From Gambelia wislizenii (taxonomy: Eukaryota; Chordata; Lepidosauria; Squamata; Crotaphytidae): DNA of 64,000 nt. The DNA is taken from positions 7,209,501-7,273,500 of the forward strand of contig JAUMIR010000015.1 in assembly GCA_030847615.1 (NCBI GenBank). The letters run 5' to 3'. The notes below the pieces were generated by a model. The model was given only the letters and a program-made list of their open reading frames with translations, did not search any database and had not been told where the DNA came from. Position 1 is the stretch's first letter, and each line of letters begins with the position of its first letter. Below, piece by piece: positions 10,261-21,330 of the stretch. The translations under genes and the position numbers were made by a program.

Positions 10261-11340
10261 TAAGGGAATGGACGCTCTGGATATGCTAATGGCACTTAAT
10301 GTGCTGATACTTTGCAACTGAATAGAGGAAGCAACCTTCTTTGTTTGAGGAAGATGAGAGGTATAAGGGTTCTGTTCAGAAATGAGTATCTCAAATTAGG
10401 CTGATGGGATTAGCCAGATGTTCAGGCAAGTAGTTACACTTCACATTAATTTTCTTTGGAAAGAAAAGAAGTTGGCCCTTTTTAAGTGTATACCTGACCG
10501 AGTTTGAATGTTAGCCTTTGGGATTTCTAGTTTTTGAAATTTTCCAGTTTTAATGGCCACATTGTGTGGAAGGCTGCAGTTGACCTAATTATTAAATATT
10601 TCCAATTTATATAGATATGGGCCAGGGCTTGTCAGTGTAGGTAATAGAAGTTTTGGGAAAAGCCATTTTAACCAACATACAGTTTTCACCAACATTGACT
10701 TTGGAGTTTAAAAAGATGCAACAAAGTGTTGATTCTGCAACAATGGAATAAGGAAATATACAGTAGAGAGAGAAAGGCAAGACAATGGCACAGTGTATTA
10801 AAGACCAATACTATTTCGGGGGAGGGTCTGCATTCAGAACTTACCTGCATATGTCTTGATGTATGACTTTTGGGTATTGTTACTAAAAATTGAAAAGGAA
10901 GGGGAAAAAGATCACCAGCATCTATGAAAATGGCTGGATCACTGATGCTGGCATTTAGTTGTTACATGAAAGCAAAGCTCTAAGCAGTGTGCCCAAGCTG
11001 ATGCTGCACCACCGAAGCCAAGGGTTTCCAAAGAAATTATCCTGGATCTCACATTGCTGATGGAGTTGATGTCACCTTGCCCCAAAGGGTTCTGGTGAAA
11101 CAAGGTGGGACAGCAAAAGATGGCAGGGAGGAAAAGGAAGAATCTAGCAAAACATGCCTGAGTTGGTGCTGAAGGTAAATCTGAAAGAGAACATTATGAA
11201 ATACTCACAGTAAGGTGACACCACATGTTCAAGTAGGTCTCTGTGTTGTGAAGATGACACTTCATTGATTTAATTATGATACCAAATTATTCACCTTCCT
11301 GTTGGGAATGGCAAACATTTAGAGTCCAGGATTCTCTTAG
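10261..11340. other. Non-coding, nothing recognised
   Basis: Neither strand shows a domain-bearing frame or a repeat that I can name. It is one of the longer apparently unique stretches of the window. Confidence 0.35.
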
Positions 11341-11348
11341 CAGCAACT

Positions 11349-11430
11349 GAACTCTCTCCCTCCCTCCCTCCCTCCCTCCCTCCCTCTCTCTCTCTCTTAC
11401 ACATACACACATACACACACACACACATAT
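11349..11430. repeat. Compound microsatellite (CCCT)n-(CT)n-(AC)n
   Basis: Runs of CCCT, then CT, then ACAC with an interruption, ending in ACACATATG. Likely length-polymorphic. Confidence 0.9.
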
Positions 11431-11640
11431 GCAAACACTGAGCCTGGAATTGTACTGGTTATTCTTAACTAGAGTAGACCCATTGAATCAACTGTTGAAT
11501 GGTGACCCAACATATAGCTAAATCTCAATTATTCAATGGAAGATTGATGAAGACAAAGATGATGCTGAAGATGATAATGATTCCTTCTTTTCCCCAGTAT
11601 TGGGGTGCATTGTAGTTTACAGACTTAAAACCAGAACAGA

Positions 11641-14335
11641 TTAGATCCCTTTCACATGTAGTCTCATTCAGACAGTTCTCCCTCATCCTATATCGATGCA
11701 TTTCATTTTTTTGCCCTAAGTGCAATACCATACTTTAGGAGAAACTTTTTGACAGTAAGAGCTGTTCGGCAGTGGAACACACTCCCTTGGAGTGTAGTGG
11801 GGTCTCCTTCCTTGGAGGTCTTTAAACAGTTCTCTTCCTGGAGCTTGCATCCATTGCTCCGTGTTCCAGTCTCTGGAGCAGCAGAAAACAAGCCTGCTCC
11901 ATCCTCAGTGTGAAACCCTTGCAAATACTTAAACAGGGCTATCATGTCACTCCTTAACCATCTTTTTTCCAGGCTAAACATACCCAGCTCCCTAAGTCTC
12001 TCCTCATAAGGCATAGTTTCCAGACCTTTCACCATTTTAGTCACCCTTCTTTGGACATGCTCCAATTTGTCCATATTATTTTTGAATTGTGGTGCCCAGA
12101 ACTGGACACAGTATTCTACGTGAGGTCTGACCAAGGCAGAATAGAGTGGCACTATTACTTCCCTTGATCTAGACACTATACTTCTATTGATGCAGCCCAA
12201 AATTGTATTGGCCTTTTTAGCTGCCGCGTCACATTGTTGACTCATGTTCAACTTGTGGTCTACTAGGACTCCTAGATCCCTTTTGCATGTAGTCTCATTC
12301 AGCCAGGTCTCCCCCATCCTATATCTATGCATTTCATTTTTCCGCCCTAAGTGCACTCTACCTTATATTTCTCCATATTGAATTTCATTTTGTTAGCTTT
12401 GGCCCAGCTCTCCAGTCTATCCAAGTCATTTTGAATTTTGATCCCAACCTCTAGGGTGTTAGCTACTCCTCCTAATTTGGTGTCATCTGCAAATTTGATA
12501 AGTATGCCCCTAATTCCCTCATCCAAGACATTGATAAAGATGTTGAATAGCACTGGGCCCAGGACAGAACCCTCTCGCACCCCACTGGTCACATCTTTCC
12601 AAGATGAAGAGGAGCCACTGCTGAGTACCCTTTGGGTTCAGCCGGTCAAGCAATTACAAATCCATTTAACAGTTAACTTGTCTAGCCCACATTTGACAAG
12701 CTTGTTTGCAAGAATGTCATGGGGAACCTTGTCAAAGACCTTACTGAAATGAAGGTATGCAATATCCATAGCATTCCTTTATGGTAATTCTGGTAAAAGC
12801 TGGTAATTTTATCAAAAAAAGAGATCAGATTAGTCTGGCATGACTTGTTTCTCTGAAACCCATGTTGACTTTTTGTGATTATGGCATTGCCTTCTAAATG
12901 TTCACAGACCCTCTGTTTAATGATCTGCTCTAGAATCTTCCCTGGTATTGATGTCAGACTAACTGGACAATAATTGTTGGGATCCTCTTTTCCCCCCCTT
13001 TTTAAGATGGGGACAATGTTTGCCCCCTCCATTCTGCTGGGACTTCTCCTATTCTCCAGGAGTTCTCAAAGATTATTGCCAATGGCTCTGAGATTATATT
13101 TGCCAGCTCTTTTAATACTCTTGGATGTTGTTCATCTGGTCCTCGAGATTTAAATTCATTTATATTAAGAAGGTATTCCTGTACTACCTTTTTGCTTATT
13201 CTGTGCTGGATTTCCCCTATTGTGTCCTCTGTTCCTTTATCCTCAAGTTGGTTCCCCTTTTCCTTTTCTGAAAACACTGAGGCAAAGAAGGTGTTGAGTA
13301 ATTCTGCCTTTTCTCTGTCCCCTGTTAGCATTTTGCCACCTTCTCCACCTAGTGGCCCTACCATTTCCTTCTTCCTCCTTTTGCTGTGGACATACCCCCC
13401 AAAAAAACCCTTTTTATTGTTCTTAACCTCTCTAGCGAGCCTGAGCTCATTCTGAGCTTTAGCTTTTCTGACTTTAATCCTGCACGTGTTCGCTACCTGT
13501 TTGAATTCTTCTTTGGTGATTTCCCCCTTTTTCCATTTCCTATACATGTTCCATTTAAAACTTAGCTCCATTGAAAGTTCTTTAGTCATCCATCCTGGTT
13601 TCTTGAGACACCTTCCATTTTTCTTCCTCAATGGTACTGTTTGAAATTGTGCCTTCAGTATTTCCCTTTTGAGAAAGTCCCATCCGTCTTGAGGTCTCTT
13701 CTCTTTTAATATTCCTGACCATGGGATCACCTCCAGTATTTCCCTGAGTTTATTGAAATTAGCTCTTCTAAAGTCAAGAATGCGTGTCTGACTATGCCTG
13801 GCTTCTCCTTTCCATTCTATAACCAACTCAAGGAGAACATGATTACTCTCACCTAAGGATCCCACCACTTGCACCCCATTAACCAGGTCATCCCTTTTGG
13901 TTAGGATCAGATCTAAAATAGTTGACCCTCTTGTTGCCTCCTTTCTGCGTGTGTGTTCATCTGTTCTAGAAAGGCATCATCCAATTCCTCCGTCTGACTT
14001 GGGGGGTCTGTAGTAGAGTCCCACAATAACATCCCTGTTGTTTCCCTCCCCTTTAGTTTTTGTCCAGATGCTCTCCACCTGGCTTCCAGTATTGATGTCA
14101 TGGATCTCTTCACTGGTGTAAATACCCCTGTCATATAATGCTATTCCTCCTCCTTTCCTGTTTGGCCTGTTTCTCCTATAAAGGTTATACCCCTCTATTC
14201 CTACATTCCAATCTTGCGACTCATCCCACCAGGTTCCAGTAATGCCTCTTATATCATATTTGTTTTGTAGTGCTAGGAGTTCAAGTTCATCTTGCTTATT
14301 TCCCATGCTCTGTGCACTAGTGCATTAATTAGTCT
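11641..14335 (-). mobile_element. CR1 LINE, long but rearranged (copy c)
   Basis: Most of ORF2 is present from the endonuclease end (about 14306) to the carboxy-terminal domain (about 11840). The 3' end is abnormal. 11738-11829 is a plus-strand (inverted) piece of the 3' coding region, from ACTTTTTGACAGTAAGAGC to GGTCTTTAAACAG. 11641-11731 is a second minus-strand copy of the region also present at about 12281-12352. No octamer tail remains. The right end meets the Gypsy element at about 14335. Confidence 0.9.
11703..14306 (-). pseudogene. CR1 ORF2 (endonuclease-reverse transcriptase), broken
   Basis: ORF2p of CR1 nicks target DNA and copies its RNA in place. Pieces in order on the minus strand: a partial endonuclease with GTWWDESQDWNVG and GIALYDRGIYTSEEI (14306-13977); the linker and start of reverse transcriptase ending in SEPLAIIFENSWRIGEVPAEW (13874-13002); the RT fingers with CPVSLTSIPGKILEQIIKQ (13032-12682); the palm with GSVLGPVLFNIFIN and catalytic FADDTKLGG (12592-12347); and the carboxy domain with VQFWAPQF and [20 protein letters not shown] sequence (12356-11703). 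Frameshifts separate the pieces, so it cannot be active. The amino half of the endonuclease is missing. Confidence 0.88.
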
Positions 14336-14391
14336 TGTTCATTGTTGTTGTCAGGCTCATCCCGACCCCTCCCAACCCCAACCCCTCCCAA

Positions 14392-14832
14392 CCTTTTGTG
14401 GTTGAAGTAGACGCTTCAGATGTGGCAATGGGAGGGGTGTTGTTACAATGGGATGAAGAGAGGGAGCTTCAGCCTTGTGCATACCTGTCCAAAAAATTCA
14501 ATGAGACTGAGCGAAATTGGCCTATGTGGGAAAAGGAGGCAGATGGAATCAAATTGGCCTTAGAGACCTGGTGCCACCTGCTAGAAGGATCTTCCCAACC
14601 TTTTGAGGTCTGGACAGATCACAAGAACTTGGAGGCTTTGAGAACCCCAAGGCATTTGAACCCTAAGCAGATTCGGTGGGCCAGTTTCTTTTACCGGTTC
14701 AATTTCACCCTAAAGTTTATCCCAGGGAAAAAGAATTTCCTAGCTGATGCTTTGTCCAGGCACCCTCAACATGACAGTAAATGGAAGAAGGTGATTGACA
14801 AGTCTTCTCCCCCTCCCATCTGGGACTGGTAG
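14392..14832 (+). pseudogene. Gypsy pol: RNase H domain
   Basis: The translated piece begins PFVVEVDASDVAMGGVLLQ, then LQPCAYLSKKFNETERNW and FEVWTDHKNLEAL, and ends with FIPGKKNFLADALSRHPQ. These are the standard RNase H blocks of Ty3/Gypsy polymerase, with the Asp of VDASD, the Glu of EKEADG, the Asp of WTDHKNL and the Asp of LADALSR. The reverse transcriptase that should precede it is deleted. A stop ends the frame at 14832, where the connection to integrase should begin. Confidence 0.9.
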
Positions 14833-15123
14833 TTCTCACGCGCAGTAAGGCCAAACATCTGGAGACCCCTCCTTGGTGCCAGGCTTGGACTCTGGGGCAA
14901 GTAAGAATGGTGGTGACCAGCAGGGACCTCGGACCCCAGTGTGACACTGACTCTGACCTCCTTGGCACCCTCTTCCCCCAGCCCCAGGGACAATGTGGGT
15001 GGGTGGCAAGCCCAATTGGTTGTGGTCCTCCCCAAGGACCAGTGGTTTTTGGCTCACCAAGGGGAGGTAGTTCTATGAGAGGGCCTGGCTTGGAAGGGGG
15101 AGTACCTGTATGTTCCAGAGGCC

Positions 15124-16391
15124 ATGAGGTCTGCCATCCTTAAACAGTGCCATGATGTGAAAAGTGCAGGGCATTTTGGATATGTAAAGTCATTACATTT
15201 GACACGAAGGCAGTTTTGGTGGCCCCAAATGAGGAGGGAGTTGGAGGAGTATGTCAACGGGTGTCCCACGTGTGCAATGGCTAAAGGAGGGGGGAAGCCG
15301 AAAGGCTTGTTGCTACCTTTGCCTACCCCCACTAAGCCCTGGGAAGTCATCAGTATGGATTTCATTGTCGAGTTACCAGAGAGTAGGAAAAAGACTATTA
15401 TTTGGGTTGTGACTGAGTTATTTTCAAAGCAAGCACATTTTGTGGCCTGTAAGAAGCTCCTGACAGCCTCCCAGCTAGCCAGATTGTTTCTGCAACACAT
15501 TTACAGATTACATGGGGTTCCTGCTAAGATCGTTTCAGATTGGGGGCTCAGTTCACCTCCCAGTTCTGGAAGGCATTCACAAAACTTTTGGGTTGAGCAG
15601 CTCCCATCATCCATAGAGCGATGGTCAAAGTGAATATGGAAATCAGGTTTTGGAACAGTATTTAAGGTGTTATGTAAACTTCCAGCAATCTGATTGACCT
15701 TTTGCCTTTTGCGGAGGTCGCGTATAACAACGCCACACACCAGAGCACTGGCGTCTCTCCTTTTAAGATTGTTTCAGGGCAAGACTTTAACCCTCTGCCT
15801 TTAGGGGAAGGGACTTCAAAGGACCCGGTCTTGGTGACCCAATGGAGTCAAAAGATGAGAGAAGCATGGCCGAAAGTTGTATCTGCTTTGGACTTTGCAA
15901 AAGCACGTTATAAGCATCATGCCGACCAGAAACGTGACCCTACCCCGAAGTACGCAATAGGGGACTTGGTGTTCTTGTCCACCAAATTCCTTAAGAGCCC
16001 ACAACACTCAAAGAAGTTGGGGCCTAAATATATTGGCCCTTTTCCTATTGTTAGGGAAATTAATCCTGTGGCTTTTGAACTATCACTGCCCAAGCTATAC
16101 CGTAATGTCCACCCTGTGTTTCATTCTAGCTTACTCAAGCCGGCGTGCCTTTCGGATTGTCATCATCAAGATTCTAAACCTGCACCCCGTCCTATCCTGG
16201 TCGACAAAGATCAACATTTTGAGATTTCTGATGTATTGGACACTCGGGTACACGGGGGGGGGGGTTTGCAGTATCTGGTGAAATGGAAAGATTTGCCTTT
16301 GGGCCATGCGGAGTGGGTTAATGTTGAACATGTGAATGCTCCATGCTTATTACAAAAGTCCCATGCCCGCTTTCCTGATAAGCCGGGCTGA
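15124..16391 (+). pseudogene. Gypsy pol: integrase with chromodomain
   Basis: The zinc-binding part (QCHDVKSAGHFG ... CPTCAMAKGG) and the start of the DDE core (WEVISMDFIVELPES) are readable. The second block is altered (IVSDWG where SDRG is usual), followed by a frameshift near 15545-15700. The second half (15702-16391) has FAEVAYNNATHQSTGVSPF and YRNVHPVFHSSLLKP. It ends with a chromodomain (FEISDVLDTRV, LQYLVKWKDLPLGHAEWV). In chromoviruses this module directs insertion to marked chromatin. Inactive, since the core is frameshifted. Confidence 0.9.
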
Positions 16392-16423
16392 AGGGGGGGG
16401 AGTTTCTCTTTGGGAGGGCGGTA

Positions 16424-16777
16424 TGTCAGGCTCATCCCTGAATTCTAGGGTTTAGAGTGGAATTCATGGAGAACCCTGACATGAGGCTGGCTTTGGCCTG
16501 TTTCCTTTGCTTGGGCCTCTCTGTCTTTGGAAGGGTGCCAGCCAGCCTTGTTGGCCTGGGAACGCTCTTCTCCACACCAGCTCAGGGTCACAGTTCTAGG
16601 TGCTGGCTGGACCGTTTCTCCTCCCTAAATGCCATTCTCACACTGTAAGGGTTTATCTGGGGTTTTGTGCTACTCTGTGTTTAGTTTTGGCTTTGTTCTA
16701 CGTTCCTGACGCACGTTTCCTTACCAATAAAGAATTCTTATTGAGTGAATGTGACCGTGTGTTATTGATACATCACA
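16424..16777 (+). repeat. 3' long terminal repeat of the Gypsy element
   Basis: 354 bp running from TGTCAGGCTC to GATACATCACA, with the TG...CA ends of an LTR. It contains an AATAAA (in ACCAATAAAGAATTC) near the 3' end. It is preceded by a purine-rich tract. A diverged copy of the same LTR is found at about 17758-18132. Confidence 0.85.
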
Positions 16778-16782
16778 GTTGT

Positions 16783-16865
16783 TGCTGTTGTGTGCCATCA
16801 AGTCATTACTGACTTATGGTGACCCTAAGTTGAGCCTATCACAGGGTTTTCTTGGAAATATTTCT
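16783..16865 (-). mobile_element. Sauria-type SINE, 3' part
   Basis: GTTGTGTGCCATCAAGTCAT, ACTTATGGTGACCCTAAG and CAGGGTTTTCTTGG are the reverse complement of the Sauria SINE tail, which shares its end with Bov-B. The Gypsy element is inserted at its GTT-rich tip. The tRNA-like head is missing. Confidence 0.65.
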
Positions 16866-16894
16866 TTAGAGGAGGCTGACAATATGATCATAAG

Positions 16895-17130
16895 TCAAAG
16901 CTGACAAACTACAGGAAAAGAGACTCCACCTAAACATTAGGAAGAACTTGTAAGAGTTGTTTGGAAATAGAATACACTGCCGTCATTGTGTGGTGGAGTC
17001 TCCATCTTTGGAGGTTTTAGACAGAGGCTGGATGGCCATCTCTTGGAAATGCTTTCATTGGGTATTCCTGCATGACAGGGGGTTGGACTAGATGGCTCTC
17101 ATGATCTCTTCGAACTCTAGTATTCTATGC
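16895..17130 (+). mobile_element. CR1 LINE, old 3' fragment (copy d)
   Basis: Diverged plus-strand CR1 3' end: CCACCTAAACATTAGGAAGA, GGTGGAGTCTCC, GACAGAGGCTGGATGGCCAT, GACAGGGGGTTGGACTAGAT and a degraded ATTCTATG tail. The divergence marks an older insertion than copies b or f. Confidence 0.85.
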
Positions 17131-17757
17131 TGTCAAATAACAACACTCTGATCTGTGCCAGTAGAGGATGATACTTCCTTCCAATGTGGGAACCAAGGCA
17201 TCTCACAAGTGATTAAAACAAAATTACTAAAATACTATAATAATGGTAAAATCTTTTTTAAAACGAATAAACTATCCCATTAAAAACATTTTTTTAAAAG
17301 TTTAAAAGCCTTTAAAACATTACAATGAGAATAAAAGTCAAACATTACCCCACCCAATCCCAGTAAAAGATCCTTCTACAGCCACTGGTTAATAGCCCAA
17401 AGCCCATCTATGTTTTTAAAGGTCTTTGCTTGATGGTGAAGAAGAGTAGAGAGGAAATTACCTGTACATTCATAAATGAAGTCAAAGATCTTTGGGGGCT
17501 GTTTGCACATGTGGAAGAAAACACACCTTTGACAGAGATACTACTTGCTGATAGCCAAGCAGAATCTACCACAGCATACCTCCATTGGGCTTCTTCTACT
17601 TCTGGTTGTGTGGCCCCAGTTTGAAGGAACCATGGCAGAATCCCTTGGATCTTCCAGCAGGTAACAGTGGTTAATTGGGGGGGGGCATGACTATAATTGG
17701 ATAGTGTCCAGGAGCTCCCTTTCCACAGCCATTATTGGCAATGAGAGTGCCCCCTGG
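17131..17757. other. Non-coding, nothing clearly recognised
   Basis: Includes an AT-rich stretch (17215-17340) that could be an old LINE 3' UTR. No domain-bearing frame. Confidence 0.35.
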
Positions 17758-19000
17758 TGACTTCAGGATGGGTTTCTTTCATGATCTTCCATGGATTCTA
17801 GGTATTAGAGTAGAATCTATGGAAGGCCCTGACATGAGTTTGGTTCCTGGCCTGATTCCCCTGCCTGGGCCTCTCAGTTCCTGGACTACAGCCTTTGGCT
17901 TGGGAATGTTTCTCCCCTGGAGACTTCAAGGCTGCAGCACCTGGATGCGGCTCTCGTCTCGTCCCCTCCTCCCACCTTCCTCCCTGCATACCTTTCTCAC
18001 GCTGGGGGGATTTATCTATTGTCTGTAGTTGTGGTGGTTTCAGTTCTGGCATTTTACATGTTACTGGCACACATTGCCCTTGCTCAATAAATAAATCTTG
18101 TTGAATTAAGGTGAATGTGTTGTGTGTTACAGTAAACCAGAACTCACAATCCTTCATATTTCCTGCCCGTGATGTCCAAAGACATGGAGATTAGAACCTA
18201 GATGGAGAAAGATCTGGCCACAGGTGATGACCAGGCAGCCGGTTTGTCAGATGCTGGTGCAGGCTTAGTGGAGGGAGAGCTGAGCTGAGATTGACAGAGG
18301 GCTGGAAGGCTGACCCTCCCCCCTGACCTCATGGAGCTGGGTCCCCCAAAAAGTCATGAGCATGGTGGATTGTGGGTGTACTCAGGTGCTAATTCACCCC
18401 TCCCTAGTCAGAGAACTTTTAGTCAGCATCATTAAGCTGGACAAGCTGATATGGCTGTCCCAGATGGACAGGGGATGATGAAGGGTGGCCCTGTGAGGTG
18501 AATGACTAGCCCAGTACAAATGAAGATGGGAAACCATCAGGAGGAGCTCCAATTTGTGGTAGGGCGAGGCCTGGTCCCAGCCGCAGTGGTAGGCTTGAAC
18601 TGGTTGAAATTCCATAACCCCACTATAGACTGGATCAAAGAAACTGTGAATTTTACAGACCCCATGTGTGTGAGGGAATACGGATTATATGGAGGTAGTG
18701 AGGCCTCTTTGGAGTGGGGGTTCCCACGAGGGACCAAACACTAGAGCTTTAAAGTAGCTATGGTACAGGGGGAAGTGAAAGATCTACCGGTGGAGTACAA
18801 ACTGTGGTAGTATGTGTTTAAAGAGAAGGAATGTGACATTTTACCCCCCATAGGCCATGTGACTGTGCAACAGAGGCAGCACTGCCCAAGCCCAAAATTT
18901 ACTCCATGACCCCAGCAGCAATGGATGCCCTCCGTTTATTGCCCTTGCTCAATAAAGAAATCTTGTTGAGTGAATGTGAATGTGTTACTGGTGCATCACA
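17758..19000 (+). mobile_element. Second, degraded Gypsy element of the same family
   Basis: A 5' LTR (about 17758-18132) aligns by eye with the LTR at 16424-16777: ATTCTAGGTATTAGAGTAGA against ATTCTAGGGTTTAGAGTGGA, shared CCCTGACATGAG, GGGCCTCTC and GGATTTATCT/GGGTTTATCT. The end carries AATAAA and a GTGTGTTAC-like terminus. About 800 bp of decayed internal sequence follow, with a protease-like piece. The last 60 bp of the 3' LTR (TTGAGTGAATGTGAATGTG ... GGTGCATCACA) close it at 19000. Confidence 0.7.
18502..18744 (+). pseudogene. Gypsy protease-region remnant
   Basis: The frame contains HQEELQFVVGRGLVPAAVVG followed by LNWLKFHNPTIDWIKETVNF. It resembles the stretch after the aspartic protease of Gypsy elements (a 'GLPWLRKHNPxIDW'-type motif). 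The protease active-site triad itself is not visible. Isolated and non-functional. Confidence 0.65.
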
Positions 19001-19024
19001 GTTTCTATTCAGAGAAAGATTGTT

Positions 19025-19150
19025 TTAGTATTAGTATTAGCAGAAGCATCACCTTTTATTTCTATAACACCATCAATGCACATGGCACTTTACAAGAAAA
19101 AATAACAAAACAGTTCCCTGCCCTCAAGCTTACAATCTAATGAAGACATG
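19025..19150. repeat. Unclassified repeat, LINE-tail-like
   Basis: TTTATTTCTATAACACCATC, ATGCACATGGCACTTTACA and CCCTGCCCTCAAGCTTACA are phrases I associate with a common reptile repeat. I cannot name the family from the sequence alone. Confidence 0.35.
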
Positions 19151-19570
19151 CTACAAAAGGAAAGGGGATGGCAGTAGGGGAAGGGATTAAGTCTAGCATT
19201 CTCTTCTCTCCCTCTGCAGCCAGGGCCATGGCAGTTGGGATGGAGGGAAGGCTGTTCTGCTTCTGTGCTGAGGCAAGATGGAACTCTGCCTGCCTTGCCT
19301 GCTCTCCCTCCTTGGTCAGGGCAGTGGCATTTGGGATGGAGGGAAGGCCGTTCTGCTTCTGGGCCAAGGCAAGTTGGAGCTCTGCCTGCCTCTCCTTGAT
19401 ACTTGATGAAGTGCCTCTCTAAAAATGCACTTACCTGAGGACTGAGACCTGCTGGAGGGGTCCTCTCTCCCATAATTAATTGCAGGAAAATATGGGAAAG
19501 GGCCTTCTTTCCTGTGGTACCCCATTTGTGGAATACTCCCTCCCCCTGGGATCTGATTGTTGCTGTTGTT

Positions 19571-19730
19571 AACTTTATTTATATCCCACCTTTTTCCGAA
19601 GACTGGGACTCAAGACAGCTTTCACATTAAACAGATTACAATGAAAAACATACAACAAGCCAATATTAAAACTAAACTATTAACCATTTTAAAAACATAC
19701 ACTCTAAAAAGTTGTTGAAAGTTAAACCGC
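19571..19730 (-). mobile_element. L2-like LINE 3' UTR fragment
   Basis: ACTTTATTTATATCCCACCT and AACATACAACAAGCCAATAT-type A-rich sequence are the reverse strand of an L2-like 3' end. The same 'tttatatcccacc' logic is seen at 27055. No coding sequence. Confidence 0.4.
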
Positions 19731-19760
19731 ACTTACAGTTCTAAAAGCCTGCTTCTGCGC

Positions 19761-20140
19761 TTGCCACATAGCCATGATGTCATGGCTGTGATCATCTCCC
19801 AATTCAACTTCTGAAACCCAATTTGAAATCCATCCAGTTGTACTTAGGGACAGCATTCTCTTGCACTGGTGAGTGGGACCCTGAAGGATGATACATCCAA
19901 CCCCCTCCCACCGGTTATGGCAGTGCTCTGAGCAAAAGCAGGAACCCCTGCAGGGTCATGTTGCAGCTCCTTAATGCATCACCAATCGCTGTCAGAAAGG
20001 GGCTGGATGTGTCATCCTTCAGCACCCTGCTTACCAGTACAACAGAACTCCTTCCCCTGGTTGTAGCTGACTGGATTTTAAGGTGGGTTTCAGGCACATT
20101 TTATGATCATGGCAATGGTTCCTGTTGCATGTGAACAGGA
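19761..20140. mobile_element. Foldback MITE, family N copy 2
   Basis: Inverted halves: CTGAAACCCAATTTGAAATCC on the left against CTGGATTTTAAGGTGGGTTTC on the right, and CTGAAGGATGATACATCCA against TGGATGTGTCATCCTTCAG inside. The internal arms resemble 6694-7047. No ORF with a domain. Confidence 0.6.
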
Positions 20141-20214
20141 AACAATAAGTCTGAATTATGACATCATAACTAACAGGATGTTAATCCTAGACTTTTCAAT
20201 AAAGCCACTGAGGC

Positions 20215-20640
20215 CTGGACTACTGCCATTTTATTCTGGACCCAGACCAGATGTTCCCACTCCCGTCCCAAGGAAGACACACACACACCAAGTTGACTTA
20301 ATATATTGTATTGGATACATGATAAACATAAGAAGTTAGGTATAGGTTAGTATATATTTTGTTGACAATAAAAGGCTGCAACATGCTAATGGCTGCAGAT
20401 GGTTGGCACTATCGCACGGGCCCAGATCCCTTCGTTGCCCAACCCTGTGTTGGCCAATGGACCTCTGTTGGCCACTACCGACTTGCTCCTGGAGGAGAGA
20501 GCCTTGGCCAAGCCACCTGCTCGTTCGTCACTCTCCTCCCCTACGCAACAATGTTGTTAACCATAATTAAGTGATGGGGTCTCCGTGAACTTGAACTTGA
20601 ATTTAAACTTGAACTTGGACTTGCCTACCGCTGTTTTATT
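20215..20640. repeat. Unclassified repeat E, copy 1
   Basis: Shares several blocks in order with 25560-26045: ACACAC near the start, TTGACAATAAAAGG/TTGGCAATGAAGG, GATGGTTGGCAC/GCTTTGGTTGGCAC, a CTCCTCCCCT block, and a short minisatellite of GAACTTGAACTTGA units (20588-20626). Possibly an LTR or non-autonomous element. Confidence 0.4.
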
Positions 20641-21104
20641 GTGTTACAATGTTTTCAAGCTGCTTGAGTTATTTCTATTTTTAAAATTCTGAATTTCTAT
20701 TCCAGTTGATCTCATGATATAAGGCAGTCTGGTGATGATGATAAGGAGGAGGAGGAGGATACCGCCACTGCAATGTTTTTTGTTTTTTTTTTAAGTCTCT
20801 CAGATTAATTTGTCTTCCAAAGGTGTGGCAGAAGTTACTATCACACAGCAAAAACAGCATTACAATATGAAAAGGATATCATGAGATCACACACATAAAA
20901 CCACAATGCTGTCATATGCAAACAATGCCTAAGTGAGATTAAACAATCAGATAACAATTAACAGCAGCACATAACAGGAAAATTAAACTAGCAGGAAAAA
21001 AGCACTACAGCACAACAAATTATCCCAAAGCTAACTGGAATGAGGAATATTTACAGACCTCATAAAAGCTAACATATTCATTAGGGATGATATTCCAGTG
21101 CCAG
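20641..21104. other. Non-coding, nothing recognised
   Basis: Contains a short GGA run (20741-20758) and a T run (20778-20793). No gene. Confidence 0.4.
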
Positions 21105-21330
21105 AGTCAATGTGGTGTAATGGTTTGAGTGCTGGGCTATGGTTCTGGGAGACCAGTTTTTGAGTCCCCACTTGGCCATGGTAACCCACTGGGTGATCTT
21201 GGGCAAACCATACTCTCTCATCCTCAGAGGAAGGCAATGGCAAACGCCCTCTGAACCAATCTTGCCAAGAAAACCTCATGGTAGGGTCTCCATAAGTAGG
21301 AAATGACCTGAAGTCACACAATAACAATTC
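21105..21330 (+). mobile_element. Sauria-type SINE, nearly complete
   Basis: A tRNA-like head with an A-box-like AATGTGGTGTAATGGTTTGA is followed by a degenerate B box (TTTTTGAGTCCCC). The body has ACCCACTGGGTGATCTTGGG, CTCAGAGGAAGGCAATGGC and AATCTTGCCAAGAAAACC, and the tail is AAATGACCTGAAGTCACACA. Non-coding retroposon. Confidence 0.75.

Larger units (their letters stand above)
14344..16782 (+). mobile_element. Gypsy (chromovirus-type) LTR retrotransposon remnant
   Basis: The element starts with the first bases of the LTR (TGTCAGGCTCATCC at 14349), then jumps directly into the RNase H domain. gag, protease, most of reverse transcriptase and the rest of the 5' LTR are missing. Integrase, chromodomain, a polypurine tract (about 16390-16400) and the complete 3' LTR follow. 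The 5-bp string GTTGT lies directly before the left end (14344-14348) and after the right end (16778-16782), as expected for a Gypsy target duplication; the site is GTT-rich, so this is suggestive rather than unique. Confidence 0.88.
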
